A stretch of 64,000 bases of DNA, taken from Dryococelus australis (lineage: Eukaryota; Arthropoda; Insecta; Phasmatodea; Phasmatidae). The first letter of the stretch is position 1, and each line of letters opens with the position of its first letter. The notes beneath the pieces were generated by a model, which did no database searches, was not told the DNA's origin, and worked only from the letters and a program-made list of their open reading frames with translations. The stretch covers positions 11,758,709 to 11,822,708 of the forward strand of contig CM057003.1 of assembly GCA_029891345.1 (NCBI GenBank), read 5' to 3'. Both the position numbers and the translations under genes were made by a program. Positions 22,192-32,539 of this stretch are shown here, in pieces.

Positions 22192-22277
22192 AGGAATTAG
22201 AATTTTGGCAGAACAACTGCGATATATCCCATGATGGAACTCGTGAAAACCAAGAAGAGTATGTATTTATTGCTCAG
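22192..22277 (+). other. Candidate internal exon (weak)
   Basis: A T-rich tract and CTAG precede an open stretch reading EELEFWQNNCDISHDGTREN and onward to VFIAQ, followed by CAG|GTAACC. The polar composition stands out from the surrounding AT-rich sequence, but no family is recognised and the splice sites are ordinary. Confidence 0.15.
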
Positions 22278-22337
22278 GTAACCATACCCACGAATTCATT
22301 CCCCACTGGAATTTTTATTCAAATTAACCGTGGGTGA

Positions 22338-23434
22338 AAATTTCGCGTGGGTTTCAACCAGAGCTCATACTTTAGCATTGGCCATCTTTCATCATTTCAG
22401 AACAGTCTGAGTTTCATTAGTAAGTATTAAATTGTGTAAGTATTGCCATTGTGGGATATATTTATTAGAAGACTAAATGATAATAATATATATTAATTTT
22501 GCAACTAAAGGTATAGTTTGGAAGAAATATATTTCACTGGTAGCAAAAAGAGAATTGTCCTGCCGCTAACAAAAGAATATCTGAGAGTATAAGAGTGCGT
22601 TTACAGTAACATCAAACACAGCCAACGGGACTGAAGTAGGAATGGAGTGAGATGATACACTCCACTCGCCAAGGTGGAGTGAACTGTAGAATCCAGATCG
22701 TAAGCTTTCTGTAAACAGTGCCGCTGGAATGAACAGGAACTGAAAGCAAAACATAAGGCGCCATTTTGAATGAGGACAAGGTAACCTGTTTGTGGCGTTT
22801 CGCGAAAAAGGCTAAAATGTGCAGCAAGAAAAGGGAGCAAAGACATGTGAGGTACAACATTTGCTGGGAATAATGCTAGACAATCAGATATTGAAGTTGT
22901 TGGATGGGAAGTTCAGTTAAAATCAGTGAACATTCATTGTCTACACTTTTCGTACTGGCAAAATTACATTTGTTAAGTACTATAACAGTGTACACAGAAT
23001 TATTTGCTTACAAATATCAGTGATCCACGATATCTTGCAAAACTAGTGACGGCCAGTTGTTCCTATTAATAAAATCCCTATACCCATAACTTGGTCCCTT
23101 TTTAATCCGCATTCAGTCTTGTTTACCCTTTTGTCCACATTCGCGATTTTAGCTTAACCGCTTACTTTCGATACAAGTTTGCTACGAGTTGATTCCAGTC
23201 CGAAAGTTTACCCTAAAATCACTATAAGAGCGAGATTGGCAGTTGTACAGCAGCCTGGCACCACGCCCTGGCAACGTGGAGGGAGGACATTCGCCAATGA
23301 GCGCGTGCAGACGAACCTACCTGGTTTCAGGCGGTCCAAGAGGAAGTCATGCGCGGCGTGGCGAGACACACGCCAGGCTTGCGTCACGTCACACCGGCTG
23401 CTTGCAATCAGAGCAGCGCCGTGCCACAGAATAC
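22338..23434. other. Anonymous sequence, no gene seen
   Basis: Overlapping minus-strand frames of 62-82 codons at 22566-22860 are unrecognised. 23230-23434 is GC- and CpG-rich and grades into REP-G. Confidence 0.4.
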
Positions 23435-23640
23435 TCGAGTATACATAGGCGAGACTGCCGCTTATCCCGCGAGCTAACTGGTCGCCAACATGTCGGCAGA
23501 CCGGTACCACCAATCAGCGCTTGGTAGCACACTTGTCAGCCGGCGGCCCGGCCAGTAGGGAATTTTTTCGCAACACGCGGTAGCCAGTCGGGCATAGGGC
23601 CCGTTTCCAGAGCCTCGCGCAGCTAATCAGAGCACGATTT
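23435..23640 (+). repeat. REP-G copy
   Basis: Blocks ACCAATCAGCGCTTGG, GCGGTAGCCAGTCGGGCA, GGCCCGTTTCCAGAGCCTCG and CGCAGCTAATCAGAGC follow the REP-G order. Confidence 0.65.
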
Positions 23641-23762
23641 TGCCTATAGGCTATTCACGGTAAAGTGAGCGCTTTTGAAAACCCTCTCATTTGGAATTAT
23701 TGTTAGTAAATATATTTTATTTTAGCCTTAGACGTAAAGTTCCAAGTGCGGGCGGTGGTCTC

Positions 23763-23780
23763 TCTGTGTGTGTGTGTGTG

Positions 23781-23839
<59 letters not shown>
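23763..23839. repeat. Self-complementary (TG)n(TA)n(CA)n microsatellite
   Basis: TG units run into about 17 TA units and then CA units, so the whole tract can fold on itself. It lies inside MITE-A at the left border of a nested MITE-C piece. Confidence 0.97.
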
Positions 23840-23840
<1 letters not shown>

Positions 23841-24172
23841 ACTAAGCTTAACTTAAGTCTGAAGAATTACACCAAAGGACAACGCATTGCATTCGTGCGC
23901 ACTTATTGTAACAGTATTTTTATAAGGACTATTTCTTACTACCTATTTTCTCACTGTTTTTATTCGAATTATTTATAAATGAGACTTTATAATTTATAGA
24001 TAAAACATCAATAACATTTAAATTAAACAGAAAAAAAAGTAAGTTTCATGAGCACAAATATAAAACTATTTTGATACATAGCATATGGTTGGAAATAACT
24101 AAACACGTCATACATGGGGAGATTTTACAAAGGTTTGATTCAGAAAGTGTGAAGAAACCGCGAATAGACTAT
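23840..24172 (-). mobile_element. MITE-C, truncated, nested in MITE-A
   Basis: Minus-strand MITE-C from CTATTCGCGGTTTCTTCACA through CCATGTATGACGTGTTTAG to AGACTTAAGTTAAGCTTAGT. The right-hand terminus is replaced by the CA microsatellite. Confidence 0.85.
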
Positions 24173-24296
24173 ACACTGTGTTTATTACTTATGTACATGG
24201 CAATATTTATTTAAAAGGCGTTTAAAGGATAAGAAATGGGTGAAAGGAAAATGTAACTAGGGCTTCAAAAGTGCTCACTGTACCGTGAACAGCGTA

Positions 24297-24983
24297 TACA
24301 TAAGGCATTTCGTCTCTGTGTATTCCTCTACATTGTTAGTCGTGCGATAACCACGTTCCCTCGTCGTTTCGATATATGCTAATCATATTGATAGTCATGC
24401 AATAGACTACAGCCATTAAGTTTTTGGGAACCAATTGAAATTCATCGTACATTTTGCTTGTATTTATATCGTAAGTATTGATATTGAAAAAACCTTTAAT
24501 TATATACTTGTCATTCATTTCCGTAGCTGAGATTGGCAAGCAAACAACCCGCAGAACAATTAATATGATCTTATGCACGGATTCATCGTAACGGCAGGGT
24601 TTTAGGGCGAAAACGCAAGATTACCTTGTTTTGTTGATTTTAACGTGCTCATTCATAACCAGTCATCGAAAATCCAATTAAGCTTCGGCATCACAGATAT
24701 GTGTCAAACAGTGTTGCAACCTATATTTCTTTATTGCTTAGTTTATTGGCAGCGACTGGTTTTGCAGTGGTTGCAGATATTCGTCGAAATAGGCATTGTC
24801 ATGTATGTTATTGTTCTATTTCAACACTTTCTGTAATATTAACACAATTAACACGTGTTTGAACTTCACACACAGGGCTGCGTACCACCCTTGCGAAGTA
24901 CCGTAGTCCATACGTCGCGTATATGTTTTCGACTAATTTTTGCACAATTTCGAAATTAGCCAGTATTTTTTAGATTCACCCTA
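24297..24983. other. Anonymous AT-rich sequence
   Basis: Short frames at 24336-24578 and 24645-24836 are unsupported. No repeat found. Confidence 0.4.
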
Positions 24984-25408
24984 TAGCCTGTTCACGACAA
25001 AATGAGCACTTTTGAAAGCCCTGCTTGAGATCTAATTGCATGCAAATTGTGTTTTCTTCCGCCTTATGTAAAATTAACTTTACCATAGGCCTCGTTACTT
25101 TATTCATGTGTCGGTCAAGTAAAAATGTGAATTTATTACAAAAGTAAATATTTTTACAAATCTGCTCATTTTTACACATCGATACATTAAAATGAAAAAA
25201 AAAAAGCGAAACAATTTAAGTAATCAGAGATGGTTACGTGACACTGTTTATTCGACGTTAAGATATGGAACTACTTTCCATTCATCGTTACCAACTTTAC
25301 TGGGCGCATGTCTCTCAGTTCGCACGTTAAAATATATTATGCAGGCAGGGGCAGTGGCATTTTCCTAAGGTTTATTTCAAAAGGGCTCACTTTATCGCGA
25401 ACAGCCTT
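24984..25408 (+). mobile_element. MITE-B copy, TA-flanked
   Basis: Begins TAGCCTGTTCACGACAAAAT after TA and ends TTTATCGCGAACAGCC before TTTA. It has the complete set of interior MITE-B blocks. 425 bp, non-coding. Confidence 0.95.
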
Positions 25409-25604
25409 TACACAAGACACATGTGTGTATATATGTTATGCAAAAATTTGGAGGTCATCTCATATTCTAGGTCATCATATATATTCGGGAAAATAGACCG
25501 TTTGTATAGATTACGTAGGGACACAGTACGCCAATCGTTTGAAGCGAAGCATAGCGGTAACTGCTTTGATAAAATCCCCGCCACCATTCCAAAGGTGTCA
25601 TAGG

Positions 25605-25888
25605 TAGGGATAGTAAAATTTCGCGAGTTCAATGACCTGTATGCTAGACTCCACAATACTTTGTATACTTGAACCTCGGATGTTGGTTCATTGGCTGTTG
25701 CCCCAGTGTTATCCAATATTTGACAGTGCGTGATTCGCTTCTTGTTCCCTTGCGAGTCGGGCTATTGGCGTTTAGTCGTCCAGAGCGTGTCTAATAAACT
25801 CTGATCCAATTGCAAAGGTGAGGTCAGTGTACACGCGTTTGAAATCTATCATGTCCTGAGATGAATTCGCGAATTTTTGCTATCCCTA
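25605..25888 (+). mobile_element. hAT-like MITE with near-perfect 8-bp TSD
   Basis: Ends TAGGGATAGTAAAATTTCGC and GCGAATTTTTGCTATCCCTA are inverted. GTCATAGG at 25597-25604 and GTCGTAGG at 25889-25896 differ at one base. The interior has TTCATTGGCTGTTGCCCCAG and GTCCAGAGCGTGTCTAATAA, shared with the 36811 copy. Confidence 0.93.
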
Positions 25889-26040
25889 GTCGTAGGGCGA
25901 CGTGCCTGGCGCGACTATCCCACCTTTGTCGGCGACAGCTCTCCCCACGGTACAGGGGTGTGGGCTGCAGAGCGGCGAGATGCCTAGTCTCTAAGACACC
26001 CCCGCACGTCACGCTCCTTCATCTCCCACTCTCTCCTCAG

Positions 26041-26109
26041 GGCGCGGCGGCGGGATCATCGTGCATGGACTTCGCCGATGAACCCGGCTGCTTCACTTCT
26101 TCAGCCGCG
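26041..26109 (+). other. Candidate internal exon of an unknown gene
   Basis: A strong pyrimidine tract ending in CTCTCCTCAG precedes 69 bases open in one frame (GAAAGSSCMDFADEPGCFTS and on to SAA), followed by GCG|GTAACC. Length is 23 whole codons, phase 0 at both ends. The surrounding 25890-26180 is GC- and CpG-rich. No domain is recognised. It could be a chance frame in GC-rich DNA. Confidence 0.25.
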
Positions 26110-26236
26110 GTAACCTCCGAGGACGAAGTTTCCAGGGCATCGACCTCTCCTGACCACTAGCTTCCGGGTTCGAACCTCGCCTGAGCCCTGGATACCTTCT
26201 ATATTGAAGATGAATCCCTAGTAAACAGTTTTAAAA

Positions 26237-26487
26237 CGCCACGAGTGAGTGAAGAGACTTTGGGCGGCACTTAAGATCAAAGTATTGAGAACTGATGAGG
26301 GTGAAGCGAGGTGAAGATGGAGCAGCTCCGGAATGAAATTGCGGGGAAATGGGAGATCCCTGAGAAAACCCTTCGATCAGCGGCACCGTCCGGCACGATT
26401 CCCACATGCTAAAATCCGGGAGTGACCCGGCAGGGGATTGAACCCGGTTCCCCTTGGTGTGAGGCAAGCAGTCAACCGCTCATCCAT
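26237..26487 (-). repeat. SINE-1 copy
   Basis: The minus-strand head GGATGAGCGGTTGACTGCTT (box A) is followed by GGGTTCAATCCCCTGCC (box B), the body, and a tail through TTAAGTGCCGCCCAAAGTCT to CTTCACTCACTCG. This is the longest tail in the window. Confidence 0.9.
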
Positions 26488-26850
26488 TCCATCTCCGCCG
26501 GGAAACGAAGGCCTGGGTGTCCAGAAGGGGTACTTCGATGTCCTGGACGATGCTTAGGTTGGAGCAGAACGATGGGCGATGGGAAAAATAAAAGGAACAA
26601 AATATAATAGTACAGATAGGGAGGAGGGCTGGAGGCCTTCGGGTTCGTGGGCGACGCCATTAGACCGTTGGGTGCCATGGCGGACCGGCCGAAAGTCTAG
26701 TTAGCTGTGTCGGGCCCGACGCCGTCTGGTCACGTGGGCGGATTAGTTGGAATCCCGGTCCATGGTATATTCCGGCGAGGGCGGCCGAAAGGATACCAGT
26801 CGGGGAGTTGTCTCGGTCGGGGCAGAATAGCTCACCGCCTTCCTAGGAAG
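26488..26850. other. GC-rich anonymous segment
   Basis: Directly abuts the SINE-1 head. Contains GGCGGCCGAAAGGATACC and similar CpG-rich words. The 68-codon minus-strand frame (26472-26678) is Pro-rich and unrecognised. A fragment of a larger retroelement is possible but cannot be shown from this sequence. Confidence 0.35.
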
Positions 26851-27211
26851 TGTGAATGATGCTTTTGAATGAAAATAGTGTTTGTAGCCGCCCTGCCACA
26901 AAAAATTTGAATCTATATAACTAATATACTGTTTGTTAAATTGTAGTAGTCATGATAGAATTTAACACCTTGAATGGCTGTTCTGCTAAGTAGGGTTAAC
27001 CTCTCAGTCACCGCCGTTCCTTGTTTGCATTTTAACCAGAATTACAGGAGATCGATAACTACCGCTGATCGTTTATTATTGGCTGGATTGTGTTCCGAGT
27101 AGTGCTTCACAAAACCTCAGCCAATAGCAGAAGTCACACAAGCATATAACACCTTGGAGTTTACTCTTCTGCCAAAAAATAACGCTAATTTTCCATGCCA
27201 CTAACTATAAC
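26851..27211. other. Anonymous sequence
   Basis: Nothing recognised beyond a CCAATAG word near 27120. Confidence 0.4.
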
Positions 27212-27503
27212 TAGGGACAGGAAAAAATCGCGTTTTAAACGACCTGTAGGATAGTTTCCATGGTCCTGTGAATTTTGAGCCTTAGCTTTCTGTTCATTGG
27301 CTGTTGCCCCAGCGTGAAACCAGCTACCTCAGACAAGGTGACACAGGATTCGTCGCTTGTTTTCTTACAAGTCTGTTATTGAATCAAGAGTTCACCTGGG
27401 TGTTTCTCATAAAGTGCGATACAATTACAAACATGACAGAAGTGTACATGAGTTTGAAGTCTAACTTGTCCTGGAATGAATTCGTGAAATTTCCCACTCG
27501 CTA
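27212..27503 (+). mobile_element. hAT-like MITE, diverged
   Basis: Begins TAGGGACAGGAAAAAATCGC and ends AATTCGTGAAATTTCCCACT plus CGCTA. The interior has TTCATTGGCTGTTGCCCCAG. Flanks ACTATAAC and ACTCTAAG agree at 6 of 8 positions. Confidence 0.82.
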
Positions 27504-27539
27504 ACTCTAAGATATAACATAAGATCGCAGGTAGGGGAT

Positions 27540-27880
27540 GAGGCAAGGGGTGCGCGTGATCAGCAGCCTATCTCGGCGCACGAGGAGCCCCGCCCAGACG
27601 GCACGTGACTGGCGGCGATAGGGGTCGTCGGTGTGGACGGCGTCACGATGCCGCGCGCGAGGTCTAATCACCGGCGCGGCGCCCAACCTGCCCCCCCCCC
27701 CACTTGCCCTTCACGAGCAGCCAATCGCCCGACTGCTACGTTCTTCATAATTGGAAGCACGCTTCACCGTGACCGGCACACGACGCAAGTCGAGCCCCCC
27801 TTTTTCAAGTTCCTGTCGGCGGGCGGCGCGCCGTTACGAAACTGTGCCTGGGTCGCCGTTCCCGCGTCACGACGTTAGTC
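27540..27880. promoter_or_regulatory. CpG-rich, promoter-like segment
   Basis: Strongly GC- and CpG-rich relative to both sides. Contains a GC box (CCCCGCCC), a CACGTG E-box and an inverted-CCAAT-like CAGCCAATCG within 150 bases, and a C run at 27691-27700. No TATA box or clear first exon follows. The frame at 27633-27878 is Arg/Pro-rich and may be compositional. Confidence 0.3.
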
Positions 27881-27964
27881 CCCACTTGTTATTTTTTTTG
27901 GAGGTGCACTACTTCTACGTAAATTTCGCCTAGCAATAAGTGTATGTAGCTGCGGCGTTCAATG

Positions 27965-28175
27965 TCAAGGAGCAAGGCGTGCAGTGTTTCCGTCGTCACA
28001 CTGTAACAGTTGAACTTTACTACACGCGATGGAAGCCCACAGATAAGCTACGCCAGTGTGGTCCTACTTTCTTCTTACCGCCTAAGTAAACTGCATAGGC
28101 AAGCTTTAAAAATGCTATATTTTACCATTTTCGTTGTTCTTTTTCCCCCATGAATACACTTGGGCCTAATATTAT
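27965..28175 (-). repeat. REP-I copy 2
   Basis: Reverse complement of 232-452: AGCAAGGCGTGCAGTGTTTC, CCGTCGTCACACTGTAACAG, ACTGCATAGGCAAGCTTTAA. The frame seen in copy 1 is not kept here. Confidence 0.75.
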
Positions 28176-28789
28176 AAAAGTAAAAGTACAGTGTTTTAGA
28201 TAAGTGTTTTTTGCTTTTTATGGCAAAAAGTTGTATTTCCATAACATTTATTTTCCGAGAACGCATATTCGCACAAACAACGATTTTACATAAAATGTTT
28301 CAGCGCGTAGTCCTTTTAAGGGACTTTCTGGTTGTATGGATCTCAATTGTAAGCACTCATGTCTATTCTAGTTTTTAAAAAAATACTGTTAAATATTTCA
28401 ATGTATTATTTTTAGGACAGTAATTAAAATCGATACTTTGTTGCCAACTCATAAATTTTGTTATTGATACATAAAGTCTGATCTTTGAAATGTGCTAAAT
28501 TCACCAAAAATCGCTGTAAGTAGCTCTCTGTTTCTGATATTGTATCTTTTGTAAATCAGTGTTGTAAACTATAGCAACCATGCTGCATGTTTTGTGGAAA
28601 TATTGCTATAATAAAACCTTATAGTTACCGCGTAAAATTGTGATGAAGCAGAACACACGCGAGGCTTGTTTGTGCTAATTTTTTTTCGCCCGCCGTTTCA
28701 ATGCTTCTTTACGGATGGATGTAACATTCAGGCGTTTAATAAAGATTACTATCCGTCCCCCTTAAGAGATCTACCTACCTAGAGTGGGA
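28176..28789. other. Anonymous AT-rich sequence
   Basis: No gene or repeat recognised. Confidence 0.4.
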
Positions 28790-28985
28790 TGGACCGGTTA
28801 AGGTTTGGGCGGCTCTTAGCAACGAGATCTTGAGAGCCGATGAGGGTAAAACGAGGTGGAAATGGAGCAGCGCCAGGAATGCAAGGGCGGGGGGAACTGG
28901 GATATCCCTGAGAGAACCCACCGATCAACAGCATCGTCTGGCATGATCTCCACGTGCGAAAACCCGGTAGCGACCCCACCATGAA
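28790..28985 (-). repeat. SINE-1, head-truncated
   Basis: Body blocks (GATCATGCCAGACGATGCTG, ATTCCTGGCGCTGCTCCATT, CCTCATCGGCTCTCAAGATC) and tail TTAACC are present. The tRNA head and box B are missing: the copy stops at GGTGGGGTCGCTACCGGG. Confidence 0.85.
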
Positions 28986-29000
28986 GCAAGCACCTACCTA

Positions 29001-29220
29001 CAGGCCGTTCACGGTAAAGTGAGCACTTTTTGAAGCTGTTTCGTCAGACATAATAGCCAATAAACACTTTTGTTTTTTTTTTTAGTATGGTGAGTGTATA
29101 CACTGTGTTTATTACTCGCATGGCAGAGTTTACATTAACAAGTGTTGGAAGGATATAGATTGGTGGAAAGAAAAAAGTAACTAGAACTTCAAAAGTGCTC
29201 GCTTTATAGTGAACGGCCTT
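29001..29220 (+). mobile_element. MITE-A copy, TA-flanked
   Basis: Begins CAGGCCGTTCACGGTAAAGT after TA and ends GCTTTATAGTGAACGGCCTT before TA. The interior keeps TATACACTGTGTTTATTACT. 220 bp with internal small deletions. Confidence 0.93.
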
Positions 29221-29222
29221 TA

Positions 29223-30047
29223 ACAGCCTCGCGCACTCAATCGGCGAATGGGCACGCCCACAGCAAAGTAATCAGCCTCAACATTTCGTTTTTGTATAGG
29301 TACTTGGTACTTGCTGCGGTATTTGTGAGCCCCGCTCTCAGCCCGCGGAATATGGAAGGTCATCTTGATAGACTGACACAATTGATTCACGTTGATTTGA
29401 TGTAGAATATTGAAGCGTGTAGTTTCCGCAAACAGCTAAGTTTTAATTGATTGATCGATTGTCTAACGATAACGAAAAATTGTATTTTTTTTTTTTTTTT
29501 TTTTTGGAAATTTCTCGTTGCGTTTTGCTGTCACGAATGTAAACTATTTAGCAGCACCTATACTGTAAAATTAATAGCTGCATTTATATGTATTATTGTA
29601 AATACATTAGCAGCTACGTACACGCTGTTATAAAAACAAGAAAACTGAATTGAAGAGAAACGATTGTGAAGTATAGAAAACAACCATTGAAAATAAATAG
29701 TATTTACAACGAAGTCATTTTTTGAATCTTTCTCGCCCCTTTCGTTTTAAAATTAAAGACATGAGAAATCGTACAGTTTGTAAGAAATAAATGCCCACAT
29801 TTTTGATGCTATCTTATTTACAACAGCCTCTGTTCGGTCTGGAAGTCCTTTTTTGGGAATGGAATCATTAAGTGGAATATATAAATATTATAGACGTTAC
29901 ATGCAATTTTTTTTCCTTCAAATAAATGTGCACTCAGACCGGTGATAGGCTTATGAAATATGAATGATAAAGACACGTCTATTCATCTTTGTTTTGTTTT
30001 TGTTTGTATTGCAGAACCGAAACGTAACGACAAGTTAAACGACGTTG
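29223..30047. other. Anonymous sequence
   Basis: 29223-29275 (CAGCCTCGCGCACTCAATCG) resembles a REP-G end. A T run lies at 29482-29504. A TTGTATTGCAG acceptor-like word at 30004-30014 is followed within about 33 bases by GTAAGC, but that donor is also the MITE-A terminus. Confidence 0.4.
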
Positions 30048-30154
30048 TAAGCTATTCAAGGTGAAGTGAGCACTTTTGAAAGCTCTCTCATTTGGATTAA
30101 TAGTCAGCATATATGTTTTGTTGTAGCCTTAGACGTTTACTTTTGAGTCCGGTG

Positions 30155-30238
<84 letters not shown>

Positions 30239-30364
30239 TGTGTTTATTATTTACATGGCAATATTTATTTTAAAGATTGATCGGAGGATAAAATATGACA
30301 GAAAGGTAAAAAAAAAAAAAAAAACTAGTGCCTCTAAAATGCTCACTTTACCGTGAATAGCTTA
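30048..30364 (+). mobile_element. MITE-A copy with expanded (AT)n
   Basis: Ends AAGCTATTCAAGGTGAAGTG and TTTACCGTGAATAGCTTATA. The interior is normal except that the GAAATATACACTG site has become an (AT)n tract of about 80 bases. Confidence 0.92.
30157..30237. repeat. (AT)n microsatellite inside MITE-A
   Basis: About 40 AT units at the same internal position where the copy at 23647 carries its microsatellite. Confidence 0.97.
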
Positions 30365-30368
30365 TATA

Positions 30369-30606
30369 TAGAGTGGTCACGCTAAAGTGAACACTATTTA
30401 AGGCCGCTTTAAATTTTTGCTTTCACCCGATTTCTATCTTCCTGTTGTCTTTTAATATAAATATTTCGATGTGGCCAATAAACACAGTGTATACATTTCA
30501 CCACTCTCAAAACTTAACGACTAAGGCTGCAATAAGATATATTTATTAATGGTTAGTAACTGTTGGGAGGGCCTTAAAAAGTGATCACTTTACTGTGAAT
30601 AGCCTG
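30369..30606 (-). mobile_element. MITE-A copy, adjacent and inverted
   Basis: Starts GAGTGGTCACGCTAAAGTGA and ends TTTACTGTGAATAGCCTGTA. The interior is the reverse orientation (CCAATAAACACAGTGTATAC, TTATTAATGGTTAGTAACTG). It begins only a few bases after the previous copy and is closest to the 57354 copy in its GGCCTTAAAAAGTG end. Confidence 0.9.
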
Positions 30607-30608
30607 TA

Positions 30609-31060
30609 CCATGTTACCACATGCGGCTGTGTATTCTTCTCAGGTCTGAGCGCTGTGACATGATGATCCTCGAGAACGTTGATCACCTCAACGGCAGTCA
30701 CATTTTAGTCATAATGACCACTTGAACATCCATTAATCATTTCAGGCATTCATGGCATTATTATTATTATTATTTTTTTTTGACTTGTCGCGCTGACAAT
30801 TTAATTTACATAATAATCGCTCGCAGCAGCGAATGAATGCTTGCGTGGTTCGCTGTGCTGATGAAGACAAAGGTTCGTGAAGTTGAAGTTGTATCGTTGT
30901 ACAGTACGCCCATGTTGTTTTCCGCAACAAGAAGAAGCCCAGCAGAAACAAGTCGAGCTGCCAACTGTACATACATCGAAATGCAGCCGGACGCGCGCAG
31001 CGAAACTGTGTTCGAAATCCTCTTCACGTTTGACCTTTGAAACGCATGTCACTACAACTA
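30609..31060. other. Anonymous sequence
   Basis: Overlapping 66-83 codon frames on both strands at 30742-31077 lack recognisable motifs. A TTATTATTATTATT tract lies near 30758. Confidence 0.4.
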
Positions 31061-31484
31061 AAGGCTGTTCACGATAAAGTGAGCACTTAATGAAATCAAC
31101 CTAGAAAAAAAACCGCTGCTCCTACCTACATATATTTTAACGGGCGCACCGAGTGACATATGGCCGGTAAAGTTGATAACGATGGAGGAAAAGTAGTTCC
31201 AAATATTAGAGTCGAATAAAAAGTGTTATGTAACCATATGTGATAACTTAAATTATTTCCTTGGCTTTCTGTTTTATTTAATGCATCTAAGTGTGAACAT
31301 TACCAGATAAGTAACATATTTACTTTTCTAATAATTTCACATTTTCACCTGACCGACGCATGAACAAAGTGATGAGACTCACGGCAATGCTAATTTTACA
31401 TCATGCGGCAGAATAAACAACGTGCATACAAGTAGATCTTAAGCGGGTTCTTTAAAAAGTGCTCATTTTACCGTGAACCACCTA
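31061..31484 (-). mobile_element. MITE-B copy, TA-flanked
   Basis: AAGGCTGTTCACGATAAAGT follows TA and TTTTACCGTGAACCACCTA precedes TA. Complete inverted MITE-B interior. 424 bp, non-coding. Confidence 0.95.
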
Positions 31485-31516
31485 TAGCTGAATATATATT
31501 ATCTGATACACTAACT

Positions 31517-31703
31517 GGTACAAGTCCATTAAAGTGGGTAACGACGGAAAGAAACTAGTCCCGTTTCTTGACGTTGAACGAAAAGTGTTACGTAAACAAC
31601 TGTAAGCACTAAAATTGTTAGTTTGTCTTTTAAAAGAAAATTATCGCAAGAAATAGCACATCTGTAAAATTTACACTTGATTTAATGATTTCACAGTTTC
31701 ACT
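31517..31703 (-). mobile_element. MITE-B fragment abutting SINE-1
   Basis: MITE-B interior from GTGGGTAACGACGGAAAG to TGATTTCACAGTTTCACTT stops exactly where SINE-1 begins. The rest of the element is not seen after the SINE. Confidence 0.75.
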
Positions 31704-31955
31704 TAAGGTCACGGTGGCTAAGCGGTTAGCCTGCTCATCTCCCACCTAGGCGATCCGGGTTCAATCCCCGACCGGGTCTCTCCGAATTTTCGCATGTGGG
31801 ATTCGTACTGGACTATGTCGTTGGTCGGCGGGTTTTCTCGAGGATCTCCCCGTTTCCCCTGCCCTTTATTCCGGCGCTGCTCCATACTCACCTCAATCAC
31901 CCTCATTGGCTCTCAAGACCTCGATGTTAAGAGCCGTCCAAATTTCTTCTTCCTT
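31704..31955 (+). repeat. SINE-1, full-length copy
   Basis: The plus-strand head has box A (GTGGCTAAGCGG) and box B (GGGTTCAATCCCC), then the body (CGTTGGTCGGCGGGTTTTCT, CACCCTCATTGGCTCTCAAG) and tail GATGTTAAGAGCCGTCC with CTTCTTCCTT after it. Confidence 0.93.
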
Positions 31956-32014
31956 GCAAACAGGCTATACATTTTATAGATGTATCTCTGTTGTAGGCGA
32001 GATTTCCTTAACAT

Positions 32015-32245
32015 GGAATACAGAAGTGAAACAGCGACTTCTATTACAACGTTCAGCGCCATGCGCCATCCAAGATGGCGTCGTTGGCTTGCGACATGGC
32101 GAAACACCGTTCGCCAATCAGTGTGTCTGGTGACGCATTCTCTGCGAATCTTTCGCAGTACTCAGTAGCAAATCAGATGCGAGGTATGCGTGGCCACAGC
32201 TCCGCACAGCCAATCAGAGTCTGGGCACGTCAACATCAAAGGGAC
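32015..32245 (+). repeat. REP-G copy
   Basis: Begins GGAATACAGAAGTGAAACAG, then GCGCCATCCAAGATGGCGTC, CGCCAATCAGTGTGTCTGG, AGTAGCAAATCAGATGCGAG and GCACAGCCAATCAGAGTC. The short frames over it are incidental. Confidence 0.75.
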
Positions 32246-32298
32246 CGCCACGCCGTCTCGTCTTTGTGCACATGTATACTTACCCGAAACTTAAGGTG

Positions 32299-32539
32299 TA
32301 GGCTATTCACTGTAAAATGAGCACTTTTGAAAGCCCTCTTTATTTGTAATAATAATCACTGTATAAGCTATATTTTATTTTACCCTTGGATGTTAACTTC
32401 CGAGTACGGTGAATATACAAACTGTGTTTATTACTTACATGGCAATACTTATTCTAAAAAGATCGTTAAAGGATAAAACGTGGCTGAAAGAAAAAAGTAA
32501 CTAGTCCTGAAAAGTGCTCACTTTACCGCGAACAGACTA
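32299..32539 (+). mobile_element. MITE-A copy whose right end seeded a satellite
   Basis: Starts TAGGCTATTCACTGTAAAAT. Interior GTTAACTTCCGAGTACGGTG and CTGTGTTTATTACTTACATG. The right end CTCACTTTACCGCGAACAGA falls in the first unit of the 60-bp array. Confidence 0.95.

Larger units (their letters stand above)
23647..24296 (+). mobile_element. MITE-A copy split by a nested insertion
   Basis: The left part (TAGGCTATTCACGGTAAAGT to AAGTGCGGGCGGTG) and right part (from TATACACTGTGTTTATTAC to TACCGTGAACAGCG) make a normal MITE-A when joined in order. TA flanks both ends. The break falls at the GTGAAATATACACTG site, now filled by a microsatellite and a partial MITE-C. Confidence 0.92.

Noticed and set aside
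30015-30047. Micro-exon between TTGTATTGCAG and GTAAGC
   Set aside because: The donor is the MITE-A terminus, and 33 bases of open frame have no support.
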